Part shown: positions 32,748 to 43,998 of the stretch, in pieces
Layout of the letters: the number at the start of each line of letters is the position of its first letter
Numbering within the stretch: position 1 is the first letter of the stretch
Origin: Eutreptiella sp. 'Long Island Sound 2002'
Lineage: Eukaryota; Euglenozoa; Euglenophyceae; Eutreptiales; Eutreptiaceae
Reading direction: 5' to 3'
Assembly: GCA_964036045.1 (NCBI GenBank)
Contig: OZ038382.1
Location: 132,184,556 to 132,248,555, forward strand
Length of the DNA stretch: 64,000 nt
Program-made: the position numbers and the translations under genes
Notes under the pieces: generated by a model
Databases searched by the model: none
Seen by the model: the letters and a program-made list of their open reading frames with translations, nothing else
What the model was told of the DNA's origin: nothing

Positions 32748-34595
32748 TCACAGTGTAGTGTCGTGCAATTCCTGGCAAACCTGCAGGGAGTTCTTCTGGC
32801 AATTCCTGCTCCGTCTCTTCTCCTCTTGCTTCCTCTCCGGCTGGTGCTGGTGCTCCTTCTGCCGCTTCTCCTCCCGCTTCCTCCGCGGCGGCGACTTCCT
32901 CCGCTGCTCTTCCTTCCGCTCCTTCTTCTGCCTCCGCTGCTGCCTCCGCCGCTGCTTTGCCCGCTTCCTCTGCGGCTTGCTCCGCCTGCCCCGCACCTGT
33001 ATCAAGGGATGTGCGTTGTATTGTTGGGCCAAGCCTATCAGCCTCTTGCATCCGAGGTGTTTGAAATCAGTAGCACACCTTCCGGTGCTGCCCCCACACC
33101 TTCCATGTTGCCTGCTTTCGGCTCTTTTGGCTCCTTCGTCTTTGGCACTGTAGGCGACGATGGGAGGACTGCTGCTGGCATGCATTGGCGAGACGCTCGC
33201 CCAACAGTGATATATCATACCTTCCTCTTCTGCCATCTTCATCTGTTCCTCACGACGGGCAGGCATTGTGGATACTGAGGAAGGTGTTCTAGAATCCGGG
33301 AAGAGCGGATGATCGGGAACTACATCCGTATGCAGCAGACGTACTGTTCTCCGCCAATTACGTAAAATATTCCTAAGGTCTAAGTCGCTTAGTTCTAGCG
33401 ATAGAGGTGACAAATCAACCTCGCTACCGCCTAAAACAAGGGAAACGACCCACTTTGCACCACAGCACGCAAACACTGCACACGACCAACCATCTGGCTG
33501 ATGTACACAGTAAAGTTTCTTAAGGTTCACGTCGGTAGAGAATGGCCATGGCTGGTGCTGGTTATGCACCTGCCAATGCCGCTTCAGGAGGTCCCACAGA
33601 ACGGTTCCACGCTGTTGCCGTTTGGCAGAATCCGGACACAGAGAATACAGAATCCACACTTCAGGGGACGAGAGCAGATGAAGAAAAACTGCCACCCACC
33701 AGTGCCCCTGCTCGCCACAGACCAAAATAAACCAATCGACGTCAAAGCAGTTTTCCTTCTGTGGCAAGCTCTTTTTCCGCCAAAGGGTAACAGACCAGAC
33801 CCTTCGCTGGAGGCCGAGTTTCCAATGGAGCAGCAAATTCATGAGTTGCACTCGAATTTCAATCAAATTATCCCCAATCCAACGATCACCCCCCCATTGT
33901 TCCGTTATTTCACGATTTCTCAACAAAACGCCTAGGACTCTGATGCCATCTACCCCAGATGCAGGGCCCTCGGCAGCAGATGGGGTTTCGTCGGCATCAA
34001 TATATTCCCGGTGAATGGTTTGTGAGGAGGTTGAAGTTGGCTCAGGGCTAATGGGTCCGTGCAGCACAGTGGTGCCGGGGTGAGCAGCTTGCATGGGCTC
34101 CGGAGAGTCCACGTCGGCCATTGATGGCCACCAAACGTGTTCACGCAGCCAAAGAGCAGGGTCATCCCCTGAATCTTCTCCCCGTGGTGCAACGAGGCCG
34201 TTCAATTGAGCCTCATACAGCCGTCGGCTATCCCCACAAAGGATGTCTTTCGCCCCATTGATTCTTTGAATGACACTGATGTCAAACCTCTGAGCCCACA
34301 GCACCAGTTTCCGATACCGTTTTTTAACGACGGCCTCATCGGCCTCACGCGTCAGACCTAGCAGTTCATGAGCCCACTGACGGCTCATGTCAAGCTGCTC
34401 CAAAACGGGCTGGCGGGCATCGTGGGTATCCTCCCACCCTACTTGAGCCTGCACTCGGGCCCAAAGATCGGCCTTGTTTCGCAAGGAGAGGAAGGAGATT
34501 GCTGTCTGGGTGAGCTCGCCCCGCTCTTCGGCCTCCCGGAGGAAAATTGCTGCACCTTTTTTCGAAAAGGAGAGTCCCCTAAGGATGCGACCCAC
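32748..34595 (-). pseudogene. ULP1-type cysteine protease with a J-like domain
   Basis: 615 open codons on the minus strand. Residues about 70-125 look like a J domain (HELLGLTREADEAVVKKRYR then INGAKDIL) but lack the HPD triplet. About 225-420 resembles a ULP1/C48 SUMO-type protease: GHWWVAVF supplies His, ILYSLCPD Asp, and VHQPDGWSCAVFAC the Gln and Cys, in the family order. The C-terminal ~110 residues are Arg/Lys/Glu low complexity. The protein probably starts farther upstream: a coiled-coil segment in another frame overlaps its first 50 codons, and a frameshift near 34,570 would join them. ULP1 genes are often carried by plant and algal transposons. This one lies beside the satellite and has no identified host element. 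Confidence 0.65.
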
Positions 34596-35335
34596 GTTTC
34601 CAATTTTTGGATACGGTCACGGAGTTCCATTTTTTCCGTGCACTTATGGATCTGTCTCTTTACCTCATCCCAATCCTGGGACAGATCTACATCACCAATA
34701 CTAGACGGCCCCGATGAAGCCGTCGAAGATTGAGAAGGTTGTGATGTTTGTTGGCTTGAGGTAGGCGTCAAAGTAAGAGGGGTAGAAGGGGTGGGGAGCT
34801 CTGGTGAAGAGGACGTTTGGGAGGTGAACTCGCCTAGATCCGGCATGTCCAGATTCGGGGGTGTTTGCGAAATCCCTTCGTCTTCCGCGTCATCCACCAT
34901 CACCTCTGCTTCTGGGTCAGGTATGGCCTCGGCTGCAACCGGTTGGTCTGACGGCTGGGATGGGTTGGGCTTCGGGTCAGGCTTTGGGTCAGGCTTCGCG
35001 CTTTGGGACTCATGTTTGGGTGTGGAGATGGGCGCAGAGGTTAGTACTTGGTGCCCACCCTTGGGCGTGAGTGTTTGTACCTCGGCTTGCGAGGCAAAGG
35101 AAACGCTCCGCTTCTTATGCTATCGTGGGCCAGGCACGCTCCCCATTAATTCCATCAGCGATGGCCCTTCCGCTGCCATGGCTGCAGCATATGCCGTTGC
35201 CTTGGCCTTCTTTTCATCGGAGATTGGTGTCTTCGGTGGTATTCTAGAAGTGCACGTCATGATCCAGGCAACTGGGGTTGAAAGCCGGTGCGTGCATCTC
35301 AACTGAGGGCTTGGGTCGTCACACACAGAACGCAA
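34439..35335 (-). pseudogene. Upstream N-terminal part of the ULP1/J gene, broken
   Basis: Two segments in one minus-strand frame (35,335-35,120 and 34,903-34,439) separated by an in-frame TAG (35,120-35,122). The second is Ser/Thr/Pro/Gln rich and then forms a coiled coil (WDEVKRQIHKCTEKMELRD followed by IQKLETWV), which leads by a frameshift into the ULP1/J frame. Also present: CTSRIPPKTPISDEKKAKA and AAMAAEGPSLMELMGSVPG. No domain recognised. The level of damage suggests an inactive copy, unless short introns explain the breaks. Confidence 0.45.
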
Positions 35336-35394
35336 AATGTGTCAACCTGTACCAACTCCGTTCAAGCGGAAGTCCACACCCCCCTTCTCAATAT

Positions 35395-35396
35395 GT

Positions 35397-35432
<36 letters not shown>

Positions 35433-35461
35433 GTATGTATGTATACAGATATATATATGTA

Positions 35462-35495
<34 letters not shown>

Positions 35496-35545
35496 GTATA
35501 TATATATGTATGTGTGTGTGTGTGTGTGTGTCTGTATATATCTAT

Positions 35546-35584
<39 letters not shown>

Positions 35585-35813
35585 GATATATAGATGTACA
35601 TACATGTATTTGTATATATATGTATATATTTCACGTGGAGGGAGTAGAAATTGAGTAGGAGGGAGTGGATATTTGCTTGGAGGGAGTGGATTTTCACTCG
35701 GAGGGAGTGGAAACTGAGCAGGAGGGAGGTGAAATTGAGTAGGAAGGAGTGGATATTCACTTGGAGGGAGTTGAAATTGAGGGGAAGGGAGTGTATTTTC
35801 ACTTGGAGGGAGT

Positions 35814-35860
<47 letters not shown>

Positions 35861-35994
35861 TACATAGATGTACATACATGTATTTGTATATATATGTATA
35901 TTTTTCACTTGGAGGGAGTAGAAATTGAGTAGGAGGGAGTGGATTTTCGCTTGGAGGGAGTGGATTTTCACTCGGAGGGAGCATACATACATAC

Positions 35995-36035
<41 letters not shown>

Positions 36036-36249
36036 TACATAGATGTACACACATGTATTTTTATAAAGGGAGTAGAAACTGAGTAGGACGGAGTGGATTT
36101 TCGCTGGGAGGGAGTGGATTTTCACCCGGAGGGAGTGGAAACTGAGCAGGAGGGAGGTGAAATTGAGTAGGAAGGGGTCGATATTCACTTGGAGGGAGTT
36201 GAAATTGAGGGGAAGTGAGTGTATTTTCACTGGGAGGGAGTATACAACA

Positions 36250-36304
<55 letters not shown>

Positions 36305-36320
36305 GTCATAGTCATAGTCA
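35395..36320. repeat. (CA/TA/TG)n microsatellites with 21-bp minisatellite blocks
   Basis: Alternating (TA)n, (TG)n and GTATGTAT tracts interrupted by three minisatellite blocks (about 35,634-35,815, 35,908-35,983, 36,066-36,240). Each block is built from a 21-bp unit beginning GGAGGGAGT followed by GGATTTTCACTT or GAAATTGAGTA variants. The region ends with three CATAGT copies (36,304-36,322). Translations of these repeats are spurious. Confidence 0.9.
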
Positions 36321-36690
36321 TAACCACTTATCATGCCGTCTACTGGAGTTACCGGGCATCTCGCACCGACAGGTGTTTCCTGCCTTGCTCGATCCCGTGG
36401 GTCCCAGGGCTGCCTGAGGTGGCCCACAGCATGACGGAGGACCCAGAGGACCGGGGATACCGGCCAACCAGGCTTTGGGGGCAGTGGCGACTGCAGAGCA
36501 TTAGCATTAGCAACGGCGACGGACGCTGGTCCGTTTGTTCGCCGGGGGTAAGGGGCAAGGCATGGCAGAGCAGCAGCACTGCAACAAGCAAGCACAATGC
36601 CTAGGGGGGCAGCACTGCAGCAACCAAGAAACAAAGCAGCAAGCATGGGCACAAGACGAGATTGAAGATGGTGATGCAACCCACGTGCTG
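36321..36690 (-). repeat. Flank shared (inverted) with 46,931-47,290
   Basis: Non-coding DNA beginning ATAACCACTTATCATGCCG. The same sequence, inverted, follows the LHC relic at 46,931-47,290, including the CATAGT repeats and the adjoining (TA)n. With the neighbouring LHC sequence it forms an inverted segmental duplication. Confidence 0.75.
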
Positions 36691-37405
36691 GCCCGTATGC
36701 CTTGGGGCCTGCTGCCGGCCCAGCGCTGTCCCATCCGTAGTCACCTGGGTATTCACCGGTCAAGTAATCAAAAAACATAGCTGTCCGCAGCGTCGGGGCC
36801 CAACCACTTCTTGCGGTCAAGACCATACCAGCCAGACAAATCCAACCTTGGGGGTGGCCTCCTGCTTCTTCCCAGCAGCTAGCAGCTGCTAACATGGCAA
36901 CTGATGGCGTGGACTGCATGGCAATCTCAAGGGTCAACTTGTTCACCGCAAACAAATCAGCAATGTGGAAGGCCCTGTTCTCAACAGGGCCCTGGCAGGT
37001 GACGGCAGCCTGCTCATAGTAGCCGAACTTGGAGAGCATCGCCAAACGGCCGCTCCTGATCTCCTTCACCTTCAGCTCGGCAGCCACATCAGGGTCGTCG
37101 GCCAAACCCAGAGGGTTAAATCACTTGCCACTAGGGTACACCAGATCAAGGTCACGTCCACCGAATGGACCACCGTTCACACGTTAAGCCTCGATGGCAC
37201 CCATCAGGACAACCTGGCAGGCCAACACGGCAAGGATGGACTGGGCGCGCACCAACGCGGGGGGACCCATGTAGTTCAAGCCATAAGACTCGAAGACCAT
37301 GGCACCAGCCTCGAACTACACACCTGTACTGGCACCATTGTCGATAGCAGCAGCTGAGGGGTCAGGCACCAGAGTATGCCCAGCGGCCGAGCAGCACCTC
37401 AGGCC
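36691..37405 (-). pseudogene. Light-harvesting chlorophyll a/b protein relic (type B unit)
   Basis: On the minus strand, fragments of an LHC unit are clear: [63 protein letters not shown] with [15 protein letters not shown] (helix 3 chlorophyll-binding region), and then the start of a next unit, [18 protein letters not shown]. At least three in-frame stops and a deletion in helix 1 near 37,380 destroy it. LHC proteins bind chlorophyll in the thylakoid membrane. The fusion of one unit to the next without a stop shows the parent gene encoded a polyprotein. Confidence 0.85.
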
Positions 37406-37409
37406 AGTT

Positions 37410-38062
37410 TATTACTACAGGCACTACGCGTGACACTATACGAGGCACACCCTGCCCTGCCCCACTCGTCACCCCTGCACCTGGCCGTGCGGCGTCCTAC
37501 CTCCTGGCACTCTGTCCCCGCCCCTCCGTCCTTCTCCTGCCCCCTCTGTCTGCGCACGCACTGTGCGTGCAATGTGCGATGCAAACCCGTCCTCCCGCCC
37601 CTCCCTCTCCCTCTCCGCGCCCGTTGTTTGGGCACTTGTGTTGCTGTTGCCCTCCCCTTCTCCTGCCCTCTGGTTGCCCTGCTTCTGCCCCCTCCGGTGG
37701 TTCTCGTGCATTACGCGAAGCACTATGCATGACAAGTTGCGAAGCACGTCGCACGACACGCCCTTCACCCCTGCACCTGGCCGTGCGGTGTCCCACCTCC
37801 TGGCGCTCTGTCCCCGCCCCTCCGTCCTTCTCCTGCCCCCTCTGTTCTCGCACGCCCTGTGCATGCAATGTGCGTTGCTTAACCCGTCCCCTCGCCCCTG
37901 CCTCTCCCTCTCCGCGCCCGTTGTTTGGGCACCTATGTTGCTAATGCCCTCACCTTCTCCCGCCTTCTGGTTGCCCTGCTTCTGCCCCCTCCGGTGGTTC
38001 TCGCGCACTATGCGAAGCACGACGCATGACAGGTTGCGAAGCACGTCGCACGACACGCACCT
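37410..38062 (-). repeat. G-rich spacer (on LHC coding strand), ~320-bp tandem duplication
   Basis: Two tandem copies of a ~320-bp sequence, G-rich on the minus strand, that separate LHC fragments. Copies share GCAC-rich cores (minus strand GTGTCGTGCGACGTGCTTCG). Its position inside an LHC unit (after WFQA near 38,066) suggests an intron. Open frames here are composition artefacts. Confidence 0.6.
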
Positions 38063-38065
38063 TGG

Positions 38066-39955
38066 CCACCTGTTAAACACTGTTAAACACCCAGAAGGCC
38101 TGGAACCACGCAGACGCATCGAATTGCACACCTGCGTACTTGGCCAACAACTCAGGGGTCAAGCAGCCCAAAGTGCCAAACATAGCCCAACATGCGTGGA
38201 TCAACTCGGCCTCACGGTATGCGGCGAAGTCCCAACCGTAGTCACCAGGGTACTCACCAGTGAGGTAGTCAGGGGTGGAGGCATCAGAGAGTGGCCCTAC
38301 CACTTGTGGCGCTCTGGGCCATTCCAGGCAGCGGTGGCGTACATGGCCATAGGGGTAGGAGCGAACAGGGTAACATTGGCGCTAGTCATACCTTTCACGG
38401 CGAATGGGTCGGCGATGTGGGAGGCCCAGCTCTCAACGGGACCCTCACCAGTCGCGATGGCCTGCACGTAGTAGCCAAACACAGAGAATATAGCCAAACA
38501 GCCGTTCTTGATCTCCTTCAACTTCAGCTCAGCGAAAGTGTCAGGGTCGTCACCCAAAACCAGAGGGTCGAGGGCTTCACCGGGGTGCAGCAGATACAGA
38601 TGCACCCGCAGAGGACCACCCTTCACACGGTAGGCCTCAATGGCACCCTTCAGGACAAACTGGCGGGCCGCGATAGCAAGGACGGACTGGGCGTGCACCA
38701 GGTTGGAGCTGCCAAGGTAGCCCAGACCGCCCTCAGGGAAGATATGAGCACCAGCCTTGAACCACACAGGCTGATCGATTTGCACACCAGCGTTCTTGGC
38801 CAACAACTCATGGGTCAAGCAGCCCAAAGTGCCCAACATAGCCCATCGAGCGTGGGTCAACTCGGCCTCATGGTACGCGGCGGCGAAGGTGGTAGGGTCA
38901 GCAGCCAAACCGGCGGCGTCTCAACCGTAGTCTCCAGGGTACTCACCAGTGAGGTAGTCAGGGGAGGAGGTATCAGAGAATGGGCCCTACCACTTGTTGC
39001 GCTCAGGGCCATACCAGGCTGCGGTGGCGAACGTTGCCACCGGGAAAGGAGCGAGCAGGGCAACATTGGCGCCGGCCATATCTTTCACGGCGAATGGGTC
39101 GGCGATGTGACGGGCCCAGCTCTCAACAGGACCTTCTCCAGTCGCGATGGCCTGCACGTAGTAGCCGAACGTAAAGAACACAGCCAAACAGCCGGTCTTG
39201 ATCTCCTTCACCTTCAGCTCAGCGAAAGCGTCAGGGTCGTCAGCCAAAACCACAGGGTCGAAGGCCTCACCAGGGTGGAGCAGATGCAGATACTCGTGCA
39301 GCGGACCACCCTGCACACAATAGGCCCGCCAGCAAGGATGGAGTGGGCGTGCACCAGGCTGGAGCTGCCAAGGTAGTCCAGACCGCTCTCAGGGAAGATA
39401 TGAGCACCAGCCTTGAACCACACAGGCTGATCGATTTGCACACCAGCGTACTTGGCCAACAACTCAGGGGTCAAGCAGCCCAAAGTGCCCAACATAGCCC
39501 AACGAGCGTGGGTCAATTCGGCCTCATGGTACACGGCGGCGAAGGTGGTAGGGTCAGCAGCCAAACCGGCAGCGTCCCAACCGTAGTCACCAGGGTACTC
39601 ACCAGTGAGGCAGCCAGGAGAGGAGGCATCAGAAAATGGGCCCAACCACTTGCTGCGCTCAGGGCCATACCAGGCAGCGGTGGCGAACATGGCCACAGGA
39701 GAAAAAGCGAACAGGCAGGCAGGGTGGCATTGGCGCTGGTCATACCTTTCACGGCAAATGGGAGGGCGATGTGGGGGGCCCAGCTCTCAACAGGACCCTC
39801 TCCAGTCGCGATGGCCTGCACGTAGTAGCCGAACACAGAGAATATAACCAAGCAGCCGTTCTTGATCTCCTTCACCTCCAGCTCAGCGAAAGTGTCAGGA
39901 TCGTCAGCCAAAACCAAAGGGTCGAAGGCTTCACCAGGGTGGAGGAGATACTGAC
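38066..39955 (-). pseudogene. Light-harvesting chlorophyll a/b polyprotein relic (type A units)
   Basis: On the minus strand two nearly whole LHC units and two partial ones are fused head to tail. Hallmarks recur in each: [31 protein letters not shown] (helix 1), [54 protein letters not shown] (helix 3). Units are joined by [15 protein letters not shown] then [13 protein letters not shown], with no intervening stop or transit peptide. Lesions include a TAG after ERNKW/ERHKW in two units (near 38,294 and 38,986), a TGA near 38,923, a ~50-nt deletion near 39,330, and an insertion near 39,715. Both outer ends run into G-rich spacers at unit-internal points. The parent is expected to be a thylakoid antenna precursor cleaved into several proteins. 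Confidence 0.9.
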
Positions 39956-40315
39956 GTGCAAGATGCACAACACTACGCGAGGACACTACGCACAATTCTT
40001 TACGAGGCATACTCTGCCCTGCTCCACCCTTCACCTTTCTGCCCCTGTGCTCGGCTGCGCGGGGCCCTGCCTCCTGGCGCCCTGACCCCACCCCTCCGTC
40101 CGTCTCCTGCCCCCCCTGTCCATGCACGCACTTTGCAGCACTGCGCAGAGCAATTCGCGAGGCAACCCGTCCCCCTCTCTTGCTCCTTGGCTGCCCTACT
40201 CTCGCCCTCCCCTGCTCTGTTTCACGCTTGTCTCTATGCAGGGCACTACGCACGCAATTTGCAAGCATTTCGCACGGCACGCACCTGCACCTTGCCCACC
40301 AGTTATACTCTGGGC
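39956..40315 (-). repeat. G-rich spacer next to LHC relic
   Basis: C-rich on the plus strand and G-rich on the LHC strand, with repeated GCACTACGC/GTGCGTAGTG cores. It abuts LHC sequence at LHPGEAF (39,955) and is probably intron-derived. No gene seen. Confidence 0.5.
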
Positions 40316-40347
40316 GCCGGACTGCACGTGCTGCCAAAGAAGCATCA

Positions 40348-40541
40348 CGCTACGGCTGCCCGCCGCTGCCACAGCTCCCGCAGGAGCCGCTGCCGCGGGT
40401 GGCCGTTCCAAATGCCGCGGGGGGCGCGGCCCTAGCAGGCCCCGGCTGCCCCCCGGCCAGGGTTTCACTGTACCCCCCGCGGCGCCTGGTCGCCGGGGGG
40501 GATCCATCAAAAGTTCCTGTAAGAGATCGAAAAAAAATAGA
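40348..40541 (+). repeat. GC-rich block, inverted mate of 42,670-42,862
   Basis: Runs from CTACGGCTGCCCGCCGCTGC to GGGGGGGATCCATCAAAA. The reverse complement recurs at 42,670-42,862 (GTGATGGATCCCCCCCGGCG). Both copies adjoin (TA)n. Confidence 0.7.
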
Positions 40542-40576
40542 CATATATATAGATATATATATATATATATGTATAC

Positions 40577-40627
<51 letters not shown>

Positions 40628-40631
40628 TTAC
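40542..40631. repeat. (TA)n microsatellite
   Basis: Imperfect TA repeat with GTATACATATAT interruptions, directly left of TIR repeat copy C1. Confidence 0.9.
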
Positions 40632-41796
40632 TACACCCCTCTCCCCTTAAATTTAGCTAGCAACAACAACAACAACAACACGTCACCATTCTGTTTTGGC
40701 CGCTGCACCTTCCCATCGCCTAGAGCTTGACTCCATTTTAGCCATCCTAGAGCCTAGGTGGTGGCCTTGCCAAATCCAAGTTTTGAGCCAAAAACTCACC
40801 GGTGGCGGCCCGGGGCGGGGGCGCCAAGTCGGTAGGTGCCCTCCCAAATCTGCGCAGTTTTGGGCCAAAAACAGCCATTTTTCGCCCAAAACGGCCCTAG
40901 TAAGGGCTCAAAACAGCCAAACGAAGGCAAACGGCTGCGACACTCCATGTGCGGCTTGCCTTTATCGTGACCAAGGGATCTTTGGTGCCCTCTAACTCCA
41001 CGATATTTCCGAGAAACGACCCAAAAAGGCGCCAAAAAGCCCCAAAAACTGCGCAATGTGCACCAGCACCCCGAAACCAAGAACGGGCCGTATCTTGGGC
41101 TGCGTGGCTCAAAAACGAATTCCAAGGGCACCTAGTCCACCCGCAAACCCCCACTTTTTATGGTTTCAAAGCCTCAGAATCGCCCAACGAGACGCCTAGA
41201 CCCCCGTACTAGTGGTCACTTGATGCAGCCGGAGGGCCGGCTAGCCCACGCACAGTGGGGGCCAGCGGTGGGTCCACCAGGGTCCCCGGGGCGGAAAAAA
41301 TCATTTTTTCCAAAGTTGTTCCTAGACCACTTGGGATGCTCAAACTAGTGTTTTTAGGCCTTTTTGAGCCTGTGGTGGCGCGTTTTGGGCCATGGAAAAT
41401 CCCAAAATGCCTTGAAAATGGGCCATTTTGGGACCAACAATGGGTCAAAAATGGGTCGGAAAGGCGTTTTTCGAAAAATGATCCTGGACCATTTATGGTG
41501 CTCAAACAAGTGGTTTTAGCCCATTTTGAGCCCGTGGCGACGGGTTTTGGCTCATGGAAAATCCCAAAATGCCTTGGAAATGGGCCATTTTGGGACCAAA
41601 AGTGGGTCAAAAATGGGTCAAAAACGCGTTTTTCCAAAAATGATCCCGGACCATTTGGGATACTCAAACAAGTGTTTTTAGCCCATTTTGAGCCCGTTTT
41701 GACCGAGTTTAGCCCCTTCCACCACATGTATGCACCACTTTGTGCCCTTCGCACGTACCTTAGAGCGGTGTGGTGGAGCCACCTAGAGTTGGGAGA

Positions 41797-41798
<2 letters not shown>
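40632..41798 (+). mobile_element. TIR repeat copy C1 (non-autonomous, in TA repeat)
   Basis: Begins TACACCCCTCTCCCCTTAA and ends in the inverted counterpart (GTTGGGAGAGG), here lacking the last ~6 bases. Interior: a CAA trinucleotide tract, then GC-rich sequence, then about 2.5 internal tandem copies of a ~160-bp unit (CTCAAACAAGTG ... TTGAGCCCGT). No protein domains. Three relatives lie at 47,447, 48,624 and 50,736. (TA)n on both sides suggests insertion into, or expansion from, a TA target. Confidence 0.75.
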
Positions 41799-41838
<40 letters not shown>

Positions 41839-41862
41839 ACATACATACATACATACATCTAC

Positions 41863-41909
<47 letters not shown>

Positions 41910-41916
41910 TATATGT

Positions 41917-41962
<46 letters not shown>

Positions 41963-42025
41963 GTGTGTGGATATGTGTGTATGTATGCGTATCTATATAT
42001 ATATATATATATCTACATATCTACA

Positions 42026-42076
<51 letters not shown>

Positions 42077-42215
42077 ATATATATATATATATATATAGAT
42101 GTACATACATGTATTTGCATATATATATGTATATATTTCACTTGGAGAGAGTACAAATTGAGTAGAAGGGAGTGGATATTCACTTGGAGGGAGTTGAAAT
42201 TGAGGGGGAGGGAGT
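41799..42215. repeat. (TA)n/(TACA)n tract plus 21-bp minisatellite
   Basis: TA and TACATACA tracts to about 42,130, then four 21-bp minisatellite units (GGAGGGAGT type) to 42,215, the same composite as at 35.4-36.3 kb. Confidence 0.9.
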
Positions 42216-42660
42216 TGATTTGCGCACAGCGCTAAACGCGTTCAAAACAGCGAAGCAAAGGGCAACGCTCGCCAATCACACATCTGTCAGTAAGGATTTA
42301 AACAGGCGATTTCACCGAAGAAATTGTAAGAGCAGCTGAACGCTACTATCAGATGTCCACCACATGAGTGACCAGAAGGTGAAATTCGAACCGCTTGCGG
42401 TAATTAGAACAACAACATAAAATTCATACCTTTCTGTCAGTTGCGGTGGTTTTTTCAGTTACGCCTGTCGCCTGTTCGTGCGCAGTCTTTCGCAGTCTGC
42501 TAGGGCCGCAGTCTGCATACCGTCACCGCGTGGGCATTCCACAGGCCAAAGGCCGTTCGATTTTACCGAAGAGCGTAACCTTGAGGTTCCACCCCGAGAA
42601 AAGCTGCGAATGGCGGACACTTTGGGGTATATATATATATATACATATATGTAAATAATA
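42216..42660. other. Unassigned intergenic stretch
   Basis: No repeat, gene or domain recognised. Ends in a short (TA)n tract (42,629-42,650). Confidence 0.4.
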
Positions 42661-42669
42661 CAGCTTCCG

Positions 42670-42862
42670 TCTATTTTTTTTCGCTTTCTTGCAGGTTTTT
42701 GTGATGGATCCCCCCCGGCGACCAGGCGCCGCGGGGGGTACAGCGAAACCCTGGCCGGGGGGCAGCCGGGGCCTTCCAGTGCCGCGCCCCCCGCGGCATT
42801 CGCAACAGCCACCCGCGGCGGCGGCTCCTGAGGGAGCTGCGGTAGCGGCGGGCAGCCGAGCA
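42670..42862 (-). repeat. GC-rich block, inverted mate of 40,348-40,541
   Basis: Starts GTGATGGATCCCCCCCGGCG and runs to GCGGTAGCGGCGGGCAGCCG; reverse complement of the left block. Confidence 0.7.
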
Positions 42863-42889
42863 ACCCGCAGTCCAACGCCATGGGTACAA

Positions 42890-43405
42890 CAGGTGAACAA
42901 GGTGCATGCCATGCACAGTGCTAGCACATTGCGTTTATGGTGTTACGCAGAGTGCTGCGTGGGGAATCGGTGCAGGGGAGAACGAGGGTAGGCCAGCCAG
43001 GGAACAGACGAGGCCCAGGGCGCCTGGGTCATGCATAGTGTTGTGTACCGTGTGGTGCATAGTGCAGTGCACAAAGCCCAGCAGACAGGTGAGGGTGGGG
43101 CGGCCGAGAGGGAGGCGAGGACCAGAGCACAGGAGGGCAGAAAGGAACGGTGGGAGTGGGAGGGAGGGTTGCCTCGCATATTGCTCCGCCCAGTGCAAGC
43201 GCTGACAAAGGGGACAGGGGGAGGGCGGGAAGAGGAGAAGGGGAGGGCGAGAGAGGAAGGGCAGACACGGGGCAGGAGGGGGCCAGGGTGCCAGAGCGGA
43301 GAGGGGGGGAGAAGGGAGGGAACGCGGATGCCACGCAAGTTGCCCTGCACCGTGCGCGCATAGAGAGAGGGAGCGGGAAGAGGGAGACAGACAGAGCACG
43401 GGTGG
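42890..43405 (+). repeat. G-rich spacer preceding LHC/RBCS relics
   Basis: G-rich on the plus strand with recurring GCACAGTG/GCATAGTG cores (for example CATGCACAGTGCTAGCAC, TTGCCCTGCACCGTGCGCGC). It ends where an LHC fragment begins (43,406). Resembles the spacers at 37.4, 40.0 and 44.9 kb. No coding function. Confidence 0.55.
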
Positions 43406-43462
43406 GGATGTATGCTGGTGACTACGGTTGGGACGCCGCAGCATTGGCTGCTAACCCTACCA
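43406..43462 (+). pseudogene. 19-codon LHC type A fragment
   Basis: Reads [17 protein letters not shown], matching [19 protein letters not shown] of the type A LHC units. It is fused directly to RBCS sequence at about 43,463. Confidence 0.7.
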
Positions 43463-43985
43463 GTTGCCGTTGATGACTGATGCTCAGATCGCCAAGCAGG
43501 TGCAGATGATCATCGCCAAGGGTCTGTCTCCATGCCGGGAGTTCGCCTCCAAGGAGACCATCTTTGTGTCCAAGGACAACACTGTCCGGTTCACTGGCTC
43601 TGCCGCCGGTTACTATGACAACCGTTACTGGACCATGTGGAAGCTGCCCATGTTCGGCTGCACTGACGCCAGCCAGGTGTTGAACGAGATTGCTGAGTGC
43701 CGCAAGGCCTACCCTCAGTGCTACGTCCGTTTGGCCGCTTTCGACTCCGTGAAGCAGGTGCAGGTGATGTCTTTCGTGGTTCAGAAGCCTGGTCAGACCG
43801 CCGCCGCTTCCTCCTCCACCTCTTACTGGGCCATGGCTGGCACCACTGGTGAGAAGGACATGAAGGTCTGGACTCCTATTGACGGCCAGAAGTTCGAGAC
43901 CTTCTCCTACCTGCCTCCTCTGTCTGATCGTGCAATTGCCAGGCAGGTTGACTTCATCATCCAAAATGGTCTGTCTCAGGCAGCG
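43463..43985 (+). pseudogene. rbcS: Rubisco small subunit polyprotein relic (one unit plus start of next)
   Basis: Open frame. Unit 1 starts inside the mature protein ([19 protein letters not shown]) and keeps the core [17 protein letters not shown], then [21 protein letters not shown] linker ([20 protein letters not shown]) leads straight into a second unit starting [20 protein letters not shown], which is cut after ~36 residues (IIQNGLS). RBCS is the nuclear-encoded small subunit of chloroplast Rubisco; head-to-tail units in one frame are a feature described for Euglena. The relic lacks a start, transit peptide and unit ends. The frame continues without a break into alpha-tubulin sequence. 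Confidence 0.9.
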
Positions 43986-43998
43986 CTGTGTATTTTGA

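Noticed and set aside
37469-38131. 220-codon frame in the G-rich spacer
   Set aside because: Composed of two tandem copies of the spacer; composition-driven and free of domains.
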